Below are positions 9,026 to 16,879 of a stretch of 32,116 nucleotides of DNA, piece after piece. The translations under genes and the position numbers were made by a program. Source of the stretch: Bacteroidales bacterium (GTDB taxonomy: Bacteria > Bacteroidota > Bacteroidia > Bacteroidales > VadinHA17). Every line of letters begins with the position of its first letter. Position 1 is the stretch's first letter. The stretch spans positions 1 to 32,116 of the forward strand of contig JAFGXK010000295.1 in NCBI GenBank assembly GCA_016936695.1. Direction: 5' to 3'. The notes under the pieces are model-generated. The model made no database searches and was not told where the DNA came from. It was given only the letters and a program-made list of their open reading frames with translations.

Positions 9026-10327
9026 ATGGAAAAAAGAATTAAAACCTGTCTGCCGATAATTCTGGCAGTATCTATGTTCATTCCCTGCCTGAGCCATGCT
9101 TCCGGACCGGGAATTGATGAACCAGTTCAGTCCGGTCAGGAAAGTCTGAACAAGTCATTAGACACTAACCGGAAAGGGAAAATAATCGTCAGTGCCCGAC
9201 CGGGTGCAAAGATCAGCATTGAACAGCTGCGCCATGAATTCTGGTTCGGGTGCGCAATAAGCAACGGGCTTTCTGACGGCTGGATGAAGGAAGAAGACCT
9301 GAAACAGTACAAGGAAAAATTCCTTCAGAACTTCAATTCGGCCGTAACTGAAAATGCGGTTAAGTGGTACAGCATGGAACAAAAAAAGGATCAGGTGAAT
9401 TATGCCATCGTAGACGGGATACTTAAATGGACCGATGAAAACAACATACCGCTCAGGGGGCACAATCTCTTCTGGGGCATTCCAAAATTCGTTCAGCCCT
9501 GGATCAAGGAGCTTAACGATGAGGAACTAATGAGGAGGATAAAGGACAGGGCAATAACCGTTACTTCAAAATATAAAGGCAGGTTTGCCGGCTACGATCT
9601 TAACAATGAAATGATCCACGGTAATTATTATGAGGAGCGTCTGGGTCCGGAAATCACAAAGCTCATGGCACAATGGGCTCACGAGGGCGATCCCGACGCA
9701 CAGCTTTTCGTTAACGATTATGAGATTCTCACCGGGAAGCGGCTGGCCGACTACATGGCTCATATCAGATCTCTCCTCAGGCAGGGAATTCCCATTGAAG
9801 GCATTGGCGTCCAGGGCCACTCTCATTCAGACACCTTCGACCGCCGGCAGCTTCAGATAGCACTCGACTCACTTTCAGTTTTTAAACTTCCGATACTTAT
9901 CACCGAATTCAATATGCCCGGACAACGGTCAAAGTACTATAATGAGAAGATCATGACCATGACACCGGAAGAAGAAGAACAAAAAGCAAGGGAACTGGTT
10001 GATTTTTACAGGATCTGTTTTGCTCATCCTGCAGTTGAAGGAATACTTATGTGGGGATTCTGGGAAGGAAACAACTGGATACCCGTTTCATCGCTTTACC
10101 GCCGCGACTGGTCGCCCACACCTGCAGCCGGGGCTTACCATGACCTAATCTATAAGGAATGGTGGACCAGCGAGACTGGGACTGCCGGAGCAAACGGCAC
10201 CCTTACGGTTCCTGCCTTCTTTGGAAGGTACAGGATCACGGTCGACGGGGTATCCGCCGAAGTTGAACTAAGCAAACAAAAAGGAAGTGTTGATATTGAT
10301 CTCAGGTTAGCTTCATCGGTGCTATGA
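9026..10327 (+). CDS. GH10 endo-1,4-beta-xylanase-like protein
   Basis: This 433-residue protein has a signal peptide (to about residue 25, ending HAS). The glycoside hydrolase family 10 barrel covers about 70-385: EFWFGCAIS, then VKWYSMEQ, RGHNLFW (H146), the acid/base glutamate E195 in DLNNEMIHGN, and the nucleophile E294 in PILITEFNMPG. The closing WEGNNWIPVSSLYRRDW also fits. Short beta segments flank the barrel at about 50-70 and 380-433 (GTLTVPAFFGRYRITVDG) and probably pack together as a small accessory domain. It would cut xylan or a related beta-1,4-glycan outside the cytoplasm. The aldo/keto reductase gene follows 32 bp later on the same strand, so the two are probably co-transcribed. 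Confidence 0.92.
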   Translation: MEKRIKTCLPIILAVSMFIPCLSHASGPGIDEPVQSGQESLNKSLDTNRKGKIIVSARPGAKISIEQLRHEFWFGCAISNGLSDGWMKEEDLKQYKEKFLQNFNSAVTENAVKWYSMEQKKDQVNYAIVDGILKWTDENNIPLRGHNLFWGIPKFVQPWIKELNDEELMRRIKDRAITVTSKYKGRFAGYDLNNEMIHGNYYEERLGPEITKLMAQWAHEGDPDAQLFVNDYEILTGKRLADYMAHIRSLLRQGIPIEGIGVQGHSHSDTFDRRQLQIALDSLSVFKLPILITEFNMPGQRSKYYNEKIMTMTPEEEEQKARELVDFYRICFAHPAVEGILMWGFWEGNNWIPVSSLYRRDWSPTPAAGAYHDLIYKEWWTSETGTAGANGTLTVPAFFGRYRITVDGVSAEVELSKQKGSVDIDLRLASSVL

Positions 10328-10359
10328 CAATATAAATAATTTAATAAACCCTCAATACA

Positions 10360-11331
10360 ATGAAATACAGAATATTCGGAAGGACAAACTGGAAGGTCAG
10401 CGAGATTGGCTACGGGATGTGGGGAATGGCAGGCTGGACCGGTTCAGATGATGAAGAATCGCTGGAATCACTTCAGCTTGCTGCCGACCTGGGCTGCACA
10501 TTCTTCGACACTGCCTGGGGATACGGTGCAGGTAAAAGCGAAGGACTGCTCGGAAAACTGGTAAGGGCAAATCCTGATAAAAAGCTTTACACGGCTACCA
10601 AGATGCCGCCAAAGAACTTCAAATGGCCGGCAAGAAGGGAATACACACTCGACGACTGCTTCCCTCCCGACCATATCGAGGAATACGTAAACAGAAGTCT
10701 TAAAAATTCAGGACTTGATTCGTTCGATCTGATGCAGTTTCATACATGGGAAGACAGCTGGCTCGAGGATGACCGTGGAATAAAAAAGATGCTCGAACTA
10801 AAGGAACAGGGCCTGTTTCATGCCATTGGCATCAGCGTTAACCGCTGGGAACCATGGAACGGAGTAATAGCAGTGAGAAGCGGACTGATCGATTCAGTGC
10901 AGGTTATTTACAACATCTTCGATCAGAATCCCAAGGATGAGTTATTCCCTGCCTGCCGTGAGATGAATGTGGCCGTAATTGCCCGTGTTCCCCTCGATGA
11001 AGGCACTCTTACCGGAACACTTACCAAAGATTCAAAGTGGCCCGAAGGCGACTGGCGTAATACCTATTTCGTCCCTGAAAACCTCAATGCCAGTGTTGAC
11101 AGGGCTGAAGCCCTCAGGCCACTGATCCCTGAAGGTATGACCATGCCGGAAATGGCTCTCCGGTTTATTCTTGGCGAACCGACTGTAAGCACTATTATCC
11201 CCGGTATGAGGAAGCCATCGCATGCAAAGGCAAACATAGCTGCAAGCGATGCCGGTCTGCTGGAGCCTGAACTGATGAAGCAGCTCGAAAAACACCGCTG
11301 GGACAGGAGACCGACGAAATGGTCGCAGTAG
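10360..11331 (+). CDS. Aldo/keto reductase
   Basis: This 323-residue aldo/keto reductase has no signal peptide. The catalytic tetrad is visible as D50 and Y55 (FFDTAWGYG), K81 (TATKMP) and H128 (LMQFHTW). The C-terminal NADP-binding part contains the typical ALRFILGEPTVSTIIPGMRKP stretch, whose Pro-Gly-Met-Arg motif grips the cofactor phosphate. Substrate specificity cannot be told. Its position directly after an exported GH10 enzyme suggests sugar or sugar-derivative oxidoreduction, but this is inference. The gene ends 39 bp before a strong hairpin terminator. Confidence 0.92.
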   Translation: MKYRIFGRTNWKVSEIGYGMWGMAGWTGSDDEESLESLQLAADLGCTFFDTAWGYGAGKSEGLLGKLVRANPDKKLYTATKMPPKNFKWPARREYTLDDCFPPDHIEEYVNRSLKNSGLDSFDLMQFHTWEDSWLEDDRGIKKMLELKEQGLFHAIGISVNRWEPWNGVIAVRSGLIDSVQVIYNIFDQNPKDELFPACREMNVAVIARVPLDEGTLTGTLTKDSKWPEGDWRNTYFVPENLNASVDRAEALRPLIPEGMTMPEMALRFILGEPTVSTIIPGMRKPSHAKANIAASDAGLLEPELMKQLEKHRWDRRPTKWSQ

Positions 11332-11370
11332 TGTAAACCGCCCCGGCCGGGTTCAGGACAGACGAAAAAC

Positions 11371-11396
11371 GAAACGGCCTTTTCTGAGGCCGTTTC
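11371..11396. terminator. Bidirectional rho-independent terminator
   Basis: A perfect 10-bp inverted repeat (GAAACGGCCT / AGGCCGTTTC) has a 6-nt loop. On plus it is followed by TCTTTTCTTC; on minus it is followed by GTTTTTCGTC. It sits between the convergent aldo/keto reductase (ends 11331) and agarase-like gene (ends 11409) and can serve both. Confidence 0.9.
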
Positions 11397-11408
11397 TCTT
11401 TTCTTCAT

Positions 11409-13280
11409 CTATTGGGTCTTTGCTACCCTGTCAACAGGAGGGATCTTTCCGGAATGGATTTCATAAAGCCTCGCATTAGTCTCCCTTGCCGCATCAATAA
11501 GCTCCCCGTATGGCCTGTCGGCGACATCGACCATGCCGATATTGTAGTTCTCCCCGTCACCTCTTCCGGTTGAGGGCTGGTCCCACCACTGGAACCAATG
11601 TGTTCCTATCAGATTAGGATGAGCAACAGCATTCTCAACATAATAACGGTATGCAGCTCCGCGTTCCTCCTGGCTGATGGTCTGCCTTAAACCGGGTGAC
11701 AGTCCCCTCTCGGTGGTCCCGAAATGAAATTCTCCAATTATTATTGGAAGACCGGTAAACTCAGCAATCCTGTCAAGCCTCCTGTGATCAGCGAAATAGC
11801 TGTAAATATTAAGGCTGAACACATCAAAGCCCACTGAAGCAGAAGATTTAACAAGATCTTCCGGAGGGTCACCTCCGAAACGCAGTCCGAGGTTCAGGTG
11901 ATTCGGGTCATGCTTCCTTATCGATTTGTTCACAAGGGTGATAAATCTGGTATAAGTGTCATAAACAAAAGCCTTCCGGCGTTCGGGAGTATCGCCTCCC
12001 TTAAGAAATTCCTGAAGAGCCTTCTTCATGGGAGTGTCATCACCTTCCAGGATAACCCTTACCAGCTCCATCTCCCTTCCGGGCCATGGTGGTTCATTTC
12101 CTACAAAATAACCCAGCAGGAAGGGATCGTTCCTGAGAGGCTCACACTGACGGGCGGCAGCAGCATCAACCATAGCCTCGTAATCAGGGGAATAGACATC
12201 AGGCATACCCATGGTTTTTGCATCAAAACCCCACCCCGACAGTGTTGCCACATAAGGCATGCCGACTGCTCGTCCCAGGGTGGGATCCGACCAGTTGGCA
12301 ACTGTATTCAGCCCCCAGTCGTCCATGCGCCTGGCGGTAAACTCCATCCATTTCTGGTAATAATCTGGACCAAACCTCCTGTAGAGATTCCAGGTAAAGA
12401 ATGAAGCCTTCCCAAGCCTGCGGTCGGAGGTTTTAAGTTCTTCGGGAACAAATGATTTGTAAATATATTCCCTTCCTTCTGTGCGGGCAAATGAACCACC
12501 CGCACTTATTCCGGTACTGCCGGCAGAAATGAAATAATGGCCCTGCGGGTCGATGAACCACCATATTCCGTCGATCTTCTCCACCCTGAAAAATCCGGTA
12601 GCTGCGGCCCTGGTTTCAAGATAACCTCCATAATCCGATACATTGAACCGATCGGTCCGGAGAGCCTTGTCTTCCTCATTCCAGGCAGCCTGTAGATCCT
12701 CAATGGCAGCCGCTTTGCCCGGCCATCCGGCGGGGATCCATTGTCCGAATTCATCCACAAGGGGGACCGGGCTGAGAACTGAATCCTCTGGCGTCATTGT
12801 AAGCCGAAGATTTCTTATTTCAAGGACAGGAGAGCCAATGGGCTGGTCCATAAGGAATCCTATTGAATCGACCTGGTTTATGGTTCCGACACTGCCGCTG
12901 AAACCGAGGCCGTAGCCGGGCATCCCCTTTTGTCCTATTGCGGCCATATCGTGCCCTATAACGTTCCTAAACTGAAAGTTGGCAAGGGGAATGGAAGCCC
13001 TTACCCATGCTCCCTGAAACGGGAGAATTCTGAGCCTTCTGACCCCTCCTGTATCGTAAAGACTTACATGGAAACGTTGTGTGGAGGAGGCCCTGAAATC
13101 AATTGTCAGAAAGCCGAACGAGGACCAGTCAGCCGGCAGATCCGGATTAAGATCCTTAACAGCCCATTTCTTCTCAAAGGACTTACCTTCGAAAGTAACT
13201 GTTTTGACATCATCGCTCTTTCTGCAGGAAGTCCCGGCAATCAGAGACAGAAAAATAAGAATAAAAGGAATCTTTTTCAT
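11409..13280 (-). CDS. Agarase-like (GH50-like, clan GH-A) lipoprotein hydrolase
   Basis: This 623-residue protein has an N-terminal signal that may be lipidated (SLIAGTSC, C19), followed by a beta-rich region to about 230 that resembles a carbohydrate-binding module. The catalytic TIM barrel runs from about 235 (GIWWFIDPQGHYF). Candidate catalytic residues are E395 in GYFVGNEPPW (acid/base) and E516 in PIIIGEFHFG (nucleophile). A closing segment with HWFQWWDQPSTGRGDGEN and the final DRPYGELIDAAR resemble proteins annotated as beta-agarases. Real substrate activity is unproven, and related clan GH-A families remain possible. It is monocistronic, with its own promoter upstream and a terminator shared with the convergent gene. 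Confidence 0.75.
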   Translation of the reverse strand: MKKIPFILIFLSLIAGTSCRKSDDVKTVTFEGKSFEKKWAVKDLNPDLPADWSSFGFLTIDFRASSTQRFHVSLYDTGGVRRLRILPFQGAWVRASIPLANFQFRNVIGHDMAAIGQKGMPGYGLGFSGSVGTINQVDSIGFLMDQPIGSPVLEIRNLRLTMTPEDSVLSPVPLVDEFGQWIPAGWPGKAAAIEDLQAAWNEEDKALRTDRFNVSDYGGYLETRAAATGFFRVEKIDGIWWFIDPQGHYFISAGSTGISAGGSFARTEGREYIYKSFVPEELKTSDRRLGKASFFTWNLYRRFGPDYYQKWMEFTARRMDDWGLNTVANWSDPTLGRAVGMPYVATLSGWGFDAKTMGMPDVYSPDYEAMVDAAAARQCEPLRNDPFLLGYFVGNEPPWPGREMELVRVILEGDDTPMKKALQEFLKGGDTPERRKAFVYDTYTRFITLVNKSIRKHDPNHLNLGLRFGGDPPEDLVKSSASVGFDVFSLNIYSYFADHRRLDRIAEFTGLPIIIGEFHFGTTERGLSPGLRQTISQEERGAAYRYYVENAVAHPNLIGTHWFQWWDQPSTGRGDGENYNIGMVDVADRPYGELIDAARETNARLYEIHSGKIPPVDRVAKTQ

Positions 13281-13312
13281 TTAGTCAGGCTTTTCAAGGT
13301 TATCAGTAGGCT

Positions 13313-13344
13313 TAAAGTTATGAAAACAATGGCAGAAAATCAAC
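13313..13344 (-). promoter_or_regulatory. Bacteroidota-type promoter of the agarase-like gene
   Basis: Read on minus, GTTG (13341-13344) is followed after 20 nt by TAACTTTA (13313-13320), one mismatch from the consensus TAnnTTTG. The start codon lies about 33 bp downstream. Spacing is right for the major Bacteroidota sigma factor; the match is good but not perfect. Confidence 0.5.
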
Positions 13345-13363
13345 ATCCGGTCTGGCGAAGAAA

Positions 13364-13393
13364 TGTTCTGCCGGTTTTGCTGTTCTGCCGGTT
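13364..13393. repeat. 13-bp direct repeat
   Basis: TGTTCTGCCGGTT occurs at 13364-13376 and again at 13381-13393. It lies in the 321-bp gap between the agarase-like gene and mazE. This gap contains no gene; it holds this repeat, the TCTGCG repeat, a hairpin and two promoters. Confidence 0.6.
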
Positions 13394-13425
13394 CTTCTGG
13401 TTAAACAGATTCAGCAAGCATATCA

Positions 13426-13464
13426 TCTGCGAAACTTCTGCGAATAAATCTGCGTTAATCTGCG
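13426..13464. repeat. TCTGCG microrepeat, four copies
   Basis: TCTGCG occurs at 13426, 13437, 13449 and 13459, that is, at 10-12 bp spacing or about one helical turn, with A/T-rich linkers such as AATAAA and TTAA. A degenerate relative (TTATCCGCGT..TTAATCTCCGGGAA) is at 21209-21234. The regular spacing suggests a microrepeat family; no function is assigned. Confidence 0.55.
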
Positions 13465-13491
13465 AGAACTTTTTTCTTGCCAGCCCTATTA

Positions 13492-13519
13492 ACCATACAC
13501 GATCATCTCTATGTATGGT
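13492..13519. promoter_or_regulatory. Inverted repeat upstream of the mazEF promoter
   Basis: The perfect 8-bp arms ACCATACA (13492-13499) and TGTATGGT (13512-13519) enclose a 12-nt loop. They end 20 bp before the -33 element of the mazEF promoter. They could be a protein-binding site or a weak terminator; the stem is short and A/T-rich. Confidence 0.4.
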
Positions 13520-13539
13520 ATCTTTCTGTTCAAATAAAA

Positions 13540-13571
13540 TTTGCATAACAAAATTATTATTGATTCCTTTG
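13540..13571 (+). promoter_or_regulatory. mazEF promoter
   Basis: TTTG at 13540-13543 is followed after exactly 20 nt by TTCCTTTG at 13564-13571, one mismatch from TAnnTTTG. Transcription would begin near 13576-13580, inside the palindromic operator, 20-30 bp before the mazE start. Confidence 0.65.
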
Positions 13572-13589
13572 TTATAACAATGTTATAAC
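13571..13589 (+). promoter_or_regulatory. Twin palindromic operator of mazEF
   Basis: Two identical self-complementary octamers GTTATAAC lie at 13571-13578 and 13582-13589, centre to centre 11 bp, so on the same face of the helix. They start at the last base of the -7 element and cover the expected transcription start. This fits autorepression by the MazE dimer or the MazEF complex. Confidence 0.65.
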
Positions 13590-13601
13590 ATCGTCTAACC
13601 A

Positions 13602-13811
13602 ATGGAAATACAGGTAATTCAGATCGGGAATTCAAAGGGGATCATTCTCAGCAGAGCGATCCTCGAGAGGTATAACATCCAGAACAAGGTAGTGCTTGAG
13701 CTGAGGAAAAACCATATCAACATCACGCCGTTAAAACAGCCGAGGGAAGGCTGGGATAAGTCACTTACCGACATGAATGCAAAGGGAGAGGATATTCTGC
13801 TTTTGAAATAA
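13602..13811 (+). CDS. mazE: MazE-type antitoxin (AbrB/SpoVT fold)
   Basis: This 69-residue protein has the swapped-hairpin AbrB/MazE fold at its N-terminus: IQVIQIGNSKGIILSR, where the GNS(K)G-I-x-L motif and following Ile/Leu pattern are typical. A short acidic/aromatic tail (REGWDKSLTDM onward) should bind and inhibit the toxin. It is expected to bind DNA as a dimer and neutralise the MazF-like toxin encoded 27 bp downstream. The upstream promoter and twin palindrome fit autoregulation. Family call is firm from the N-terminal motif and the toxin neighbour. Confidence 0.88.
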   Translation: MEIQVIQIGNSKGIILSRAILERYNIQNKVVLELRKNHINITPLKQPREGWDKSLTDMNAKGEDILLLK

Positions 13812-13838
13812 ACAACCATTCAGTAAAACCGAAATGTA

Positions 13839-14162
13839 ATGGAAGCAAACCAGTACAGCATAGTGCTTGTAGCTCAGGATTCAGCATCAGGCAACGAACC
13901 ACCCGACAGCATGCAATGCGTGGTCATCTCTCCCGCTGAGATGAACAAGTCTCTGAGAACAGTTACAGTGGCTCCTATTGGAGCTGATACGGGAGATTAC
14001 CCGACCAGGGTGAAAATAAAAGCAGGTAACAAACCGTCCAGAATAATGCTCGATCAGATCATCACTATAGAAAATAAAAGGATCCTGAAAATCACTGGCG
14101 ATCTGGCGCCTGCAGAAGTAAAGAAGGTAAGGTCGGTTCTGAAGGAAATCTTTATCGATTAG
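13839..14162 (+). CDS. mazF: MazF/PemK-type endoribonuclease toxin
   Basis: This 107-residue protein matches the MazF/PemK fold: a first strand YSIVLVAQ, then an insert and CVVISPAEMN (the P-x-(V/L)VIS-type strand), TVTVAPIGADTGDYPTRV (typical VAPI(T/G)S...PT.V strand), SRIMLDQIITIENKRI (the LDQI-T-I motif) and a final helix that starts at LAPAEVKKV. These proteins cleave mRNA at short specific sequences; the specificity cannot be inferred here. The N-terminal loop lacks the usual GSEQ-G-x-R-P and has NEPPDSMQ instead, so a key arginine is not obvious. It follows mazE and shares its promoter. Confidence 0.82.
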   Translation: MEANQYSIVLVAQDSASGNEPPDSMQCVVISPAEMNKSLRTVTVAPIGADTGDYPTRVKIKAGNKPSRIMLDQIITIENKRILKITGDLAPAEVKKVRSVLKEIFID

Positions 14163-14224
14163 CACAACTCCGTGAATATTATCAATATTTTAATCTTCAC
14201 TTTGTAAAACTGTAAAGAGTTACC

Positions 14225-14821
14225 ATGAATGGCATAAAAAGGATATCGGTCTTTTGTGGCTCAAGCCGGGGGAACGATGATATCTTTGAAAAGCAGGCAT
14301 TCAGATTGGGCGAGACACTTGCTTCAAGGAAGATAGGACTTGTTTACGGGGGTACGAAAATCGGTTTGATGAATGCGGTCGCAAACGGCGCTCTGAGCAG
14401 AGGCGGAGAGGTTACGGGAGTCCTGCCGCGGTTCATTAAAGACAAGGGAATAGCACACGACAACCTTACCGAACTTGTCCTGGTTGATACAATGCATGAA
14501 CGAAAGACCAGAATGCACGAGCTGTCCGAGGGGATAATTGCCCTTCCCGGAGGCTTCGGCACTATGGAGGAATTCTTTGAGATACTCACCTGGGGCCAGC
14601 TCGGACTTCACAGAAAACCCGCGGGACTGCTTAACATCAACGGATTCTATGATCCGCTTATGGCTCTTGCATCGACAATGAATGCGTATGGTTTTATCAG
14701 GGAATCGAGCAGGCGGATGCTTCTCATAAGCGACAATATCGACACACTTCTTGATATAATGGAGGATTATACTGCTCCGGCAGTCGACAAATGGTCAGTT
14801 AAAAAGGATTTGCAGGCATGA
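14225..14821 (+). CDS. LOG-family (TIGR00730) nucleotide phosphoribohydrolase
   Basis: This 198-residue Rossmann-like protein has the LOG signature. It shows VFCGSSRGND at 9-18, LVYGGTKIGLMNAVANGAL at 39-57 and the active-site pair MHERKTRM at 90-97 plus LPGGFGTMEE at 107-116. These correspond to the catalytic Arg and Glu of cytokinin-type riboside 5'-monophosphate phosphoribohydrolases, often misannotated as lysine decarboxylase. In bacteria it is thought to split nucleoside monophosphates or be housekeeping. A -7-like TCACTTTG lies at 14197-14204 but without a clear -33 partner. It is followed at 34 bp by the SDR gene. Confidence 0.93.
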   Translation: MNGIKRISVFCGSSRGNDDIFEKQAFRLGETLASRKIGLVYGGTKIGLMNAVANGALSRGGEVTGVLPRFIKDKGIAHDNLTELVLVDTMHERKTRMHELSEGIIALPGGFGTMEEFFEILTWGQLGLHRKPAGLLNINGFYDPLMALASTMNAYGFIRESSRRMLLISDNIDTLLDIMEDYTAPAVDKWSVKKDLQA

Positions 14822-14855
14822 CCTTCGATCTTAAAACAAATAACAGCTTCAATAC

Positions 14856-15554
14856 ATGACAAGCAAACAGGATAAAAAGAAAAAAACTGCAGTTGTTTTC
14901 GGAGCAACCGGCCTTATCGGGAAAGAACTTGTAAAGACTCTTCTCAACGACGATTCATACGAAAGAGTAACGGTTGTTGTAAGGAGCCCTCTGGCTCTTC
15001 CCGACTCAAAGCTAAGCCAGATAAAGCTTACTGATTTCTCAAAGCTTTCTGAACTGAAGGGACATCTGAAATCAGGCAACTGGTTCTGCTGTCTTGGGAC
15101 CACAATCAAAACTGCAGGTTCCCGGGAAGCCTTTGCCAACGTCGATCTCGAAATGCCGAAAGCGATTGCCGGACTTGCCGAAGCTGCTTCCGCAGAATCG
15201 CTGGTAGTTATATCATCGATCGGGGCTAATGCTTCTTCTTCAAATTTCTACCTCAGGACCAAGGGAGAAATGGAGATGGCTGTGATGGCTATCTACAAAG
15301 GGAACCTCAAATTCGTACGACCCTCTCTGCTGATGGGCGACAGAGTCGAATTCCGCCTTGCAGAAAGTATTTCAGCCGTTTTCATGAAAGCATTCGGATG
15401 GATGATGATCGGAACCCTGAGGAAATACCGGGGCATTAAGGCCGGTGATCTGGCCAGGGCAATGATAATAATTTCAAATGGCCCTGCTGAAAAAGTAACC
15501 TATGAATCGGATGAACTGCAAAAAGTTGCAAAAGAATCAAATATGTTGAAATAA
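14856..15554 (+). CDS. NAD(P)-binding oxidoreductase (atypical SDR, HTATIP2-like)
   Basis: This 232-residue protein begins with a lysine-rich stretch and then the nucleotide-binding motif FGATGLIG at 15-22. A VVISSIGAN strand at 117-125 and the Tyr-x3-Lys pair Y132/K136 (FYLRTKGE) match atypical short-chain dehydrogenases of the HTATIP2/NAD(P)H-binding kind. The VRPSLLMG segment fits too. The natural substrate is unknown. It has no signal peptide or membrane segment. It lies between the LOG gene (34 bp) and the peptidase gene (29 bp) on the same strand, so all three are probably one transcript. Confidence 0.85.
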   Translation: MTSKQDKKKKTAVVFGATGLIGKELVKTLLNDDSYERVTVVVRSPLALPDSKLSQIKLTDFSKLSELKGHLKSGNWFCCLGTTIKTAGSREAFANVDLEMPKAIAGLAEAASAESLVVISSIGANASSSNFYLRTKGEMEMAVMAIYKGNLKFVRPSLLMGDRVEFRLAESISAVFMKAFGWMMIGTLRKYRGIKAGDLARAMIIISNGPAEKVTYESDELQKVAKESNMLK

Positions 15555-15583
15555 GAAATACAATCTTATAATACAATCCAAAA

Positions 15584-16819
15584 ATGAAAAGAATAATCAT
15601 ACCCGTAATTTCATGTATCCTGCTGGCACCGTTTGTCAGCGGGCAGAACAGGGACAAGGCAGTTTTCAGGGAATCGAAGCCTGGATTTTATCAGAATTCA
15701 ATAATGAAGGATGACCGTGAAGTAAGGGAAAAAGCCAGTCCGCTCCAGGTCACAAGGACTTTTTCGGTTGACCTGGCCGGAGCATCGCTACCCAACAAGA
15801 TCGACCTTTACAAGAACCAGTGGCATACTCCCCCTGTGTCGCAGGGAAACACAAGCACATGCTGGAGCTTCAGCACCACATCATTCCTTGAATCAGAGGC
15901 ATACAGGATAAGCAAGCAAAAGGTAAAGCTGTCGGAGATGTACACCGTTTACTGGGAGTATGTTGAAAAAACAAAGCGTTTCGTGAGGGAAAGAGGCAAC
16001 TCGGCATTTGCCGAAGGTTCGGAAGCAAACGCCGTCACAAGGATGTGGAAGCTTTACGGGATAGTGCCCCTTGAATATTACACAGGTCTGACCGGCGGCC
16101 GTAAGTATCACAATCATGAGGATATGTTCAGCGAACTGAGCGGTTTTCTTGCATCTGTAAAGGCAAATTCTTTGTGGAACGAAGATTATGTAATCGAGAC
16201 CATAAAATCGATAATGAACCATCACATGGGAGTGCCGCCCGCTGAGATCACGGTAAACGGCCGGAAGATGACTCCGCTTCAGTACCTGACCGATGTGCTC
16301 AGGATAAATCCCGATGATTATGTCGACATCCTCTCCTACCGGCAGGAACCATTCTACAGGCAGGTTGAATACAAGGTCCCGGATAACTGGTGGCACAGCG
16401 ATATTTATTATAACATCCCGCTCGATGAATTCATGTCAGCCCTTAAAAATGCAGTCAGGAAAGGCTTCACTGTAAGCATAGGAGGAGATGTGTCGGAACC
16501 AGGTCTTGACCGCACCACACAGTGCGCGGTAATACCTGATTTTGATATCCCGGCTGAATACATAAACGATGATGCCCGGCAGTTCAGGTTCTCGAATCAC
16601 ACTACCACCGACGATCACGGGATGCATATCGTGGGTTACGCCGAGAAGGACGGGAAGGACTGGTACATGCTGAAAGACTCGGGCGCCGGATCAAAGAACA
16701 ATGATCCCAATGCCAGGGAGTGGGGCTATTATTTCTTTTCTGAAGGCTACGTGAAACTTAAGATGATGGATTTCATGGTCCACAAGGATGCAGTAAAGGA
16801 AGTTATGGCAAAATTCTAA
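15584..16819 (+). CDS. C1B (bleomycin hydrolase/PepC-like) peptidase, exported
   Basis: This 411-residue protein has a signal peptide (ending VSGQ). The papain-like fold shows the oxyanion Gln87 and nucleophile C93 in VSQGNTSTCWSFS and the catalytic His348 in GMHIVGYA. The site that is normally Asn (N-S-W-G) reads KDSGAG, so D365 replaces the third residue and the following Trp is absent. This makes it a variant of aminopeptidase C/bleomycin hydrolase enzymes, here exported. A long middle insertion (about 130-300) is normal for the family. It is the last gene of the LOG-SDR-peptidase run. Confidence 0.87.
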   Translation: MKRIIIPVISCILLAPFVSGQNRDKAVFRESKPGFYQNSIMKDDREVREKASPLQVTRTFSVDLAGASLPNKIDLYKNQWHTPPVSQGNTSTCWSFSTTSFLESEAYRISKQKVKLSEMYTVYWEYVEKTKRFVRERGNSAFAEGSEANAVTRMWKLYGIVPLEYYTGLTGGRKYHNHEDMFSELSGFLASVKANSLWNEDYVIETIKSIMNHHMGVPPAEITVNGRKMTPLQYLTDVLRINPDDYVDILSYRQEPFYRQVEYKVPDNWWHSDIYYNIPLDEFMSALKNAVRKGFTVSIGGDVSEPGLDRTTQCAVIPDFDIPAEYINDDARQFRFSNHTTTDDHGMHIVGYAEKDGKDWYMLKDSGAGSKNNDPNAREWGYYFFSEGYVKLKMMDFMVHKDAVKEVMAKF

Positions 16820-16879
16820 AATTACTGCACTCCTGATTCAGATGCTTCGTTCATCGATTGCCTGCATTCAGGACTTCTT

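Noticed and set aside
12930-13577. 215-residue open frame on plus
   Set aside because: It overlaps the agarase-like gene antisense and continues into a promoter and repeat region; no motif or signal.
14172-14200. A/T-rich inverted repeat (GTGAATATT ... TTCAC) after mazF
   Set aside because: The arms are short and A/T-rich and there is no T-run, so neither a terminator nor an operator can be supported.
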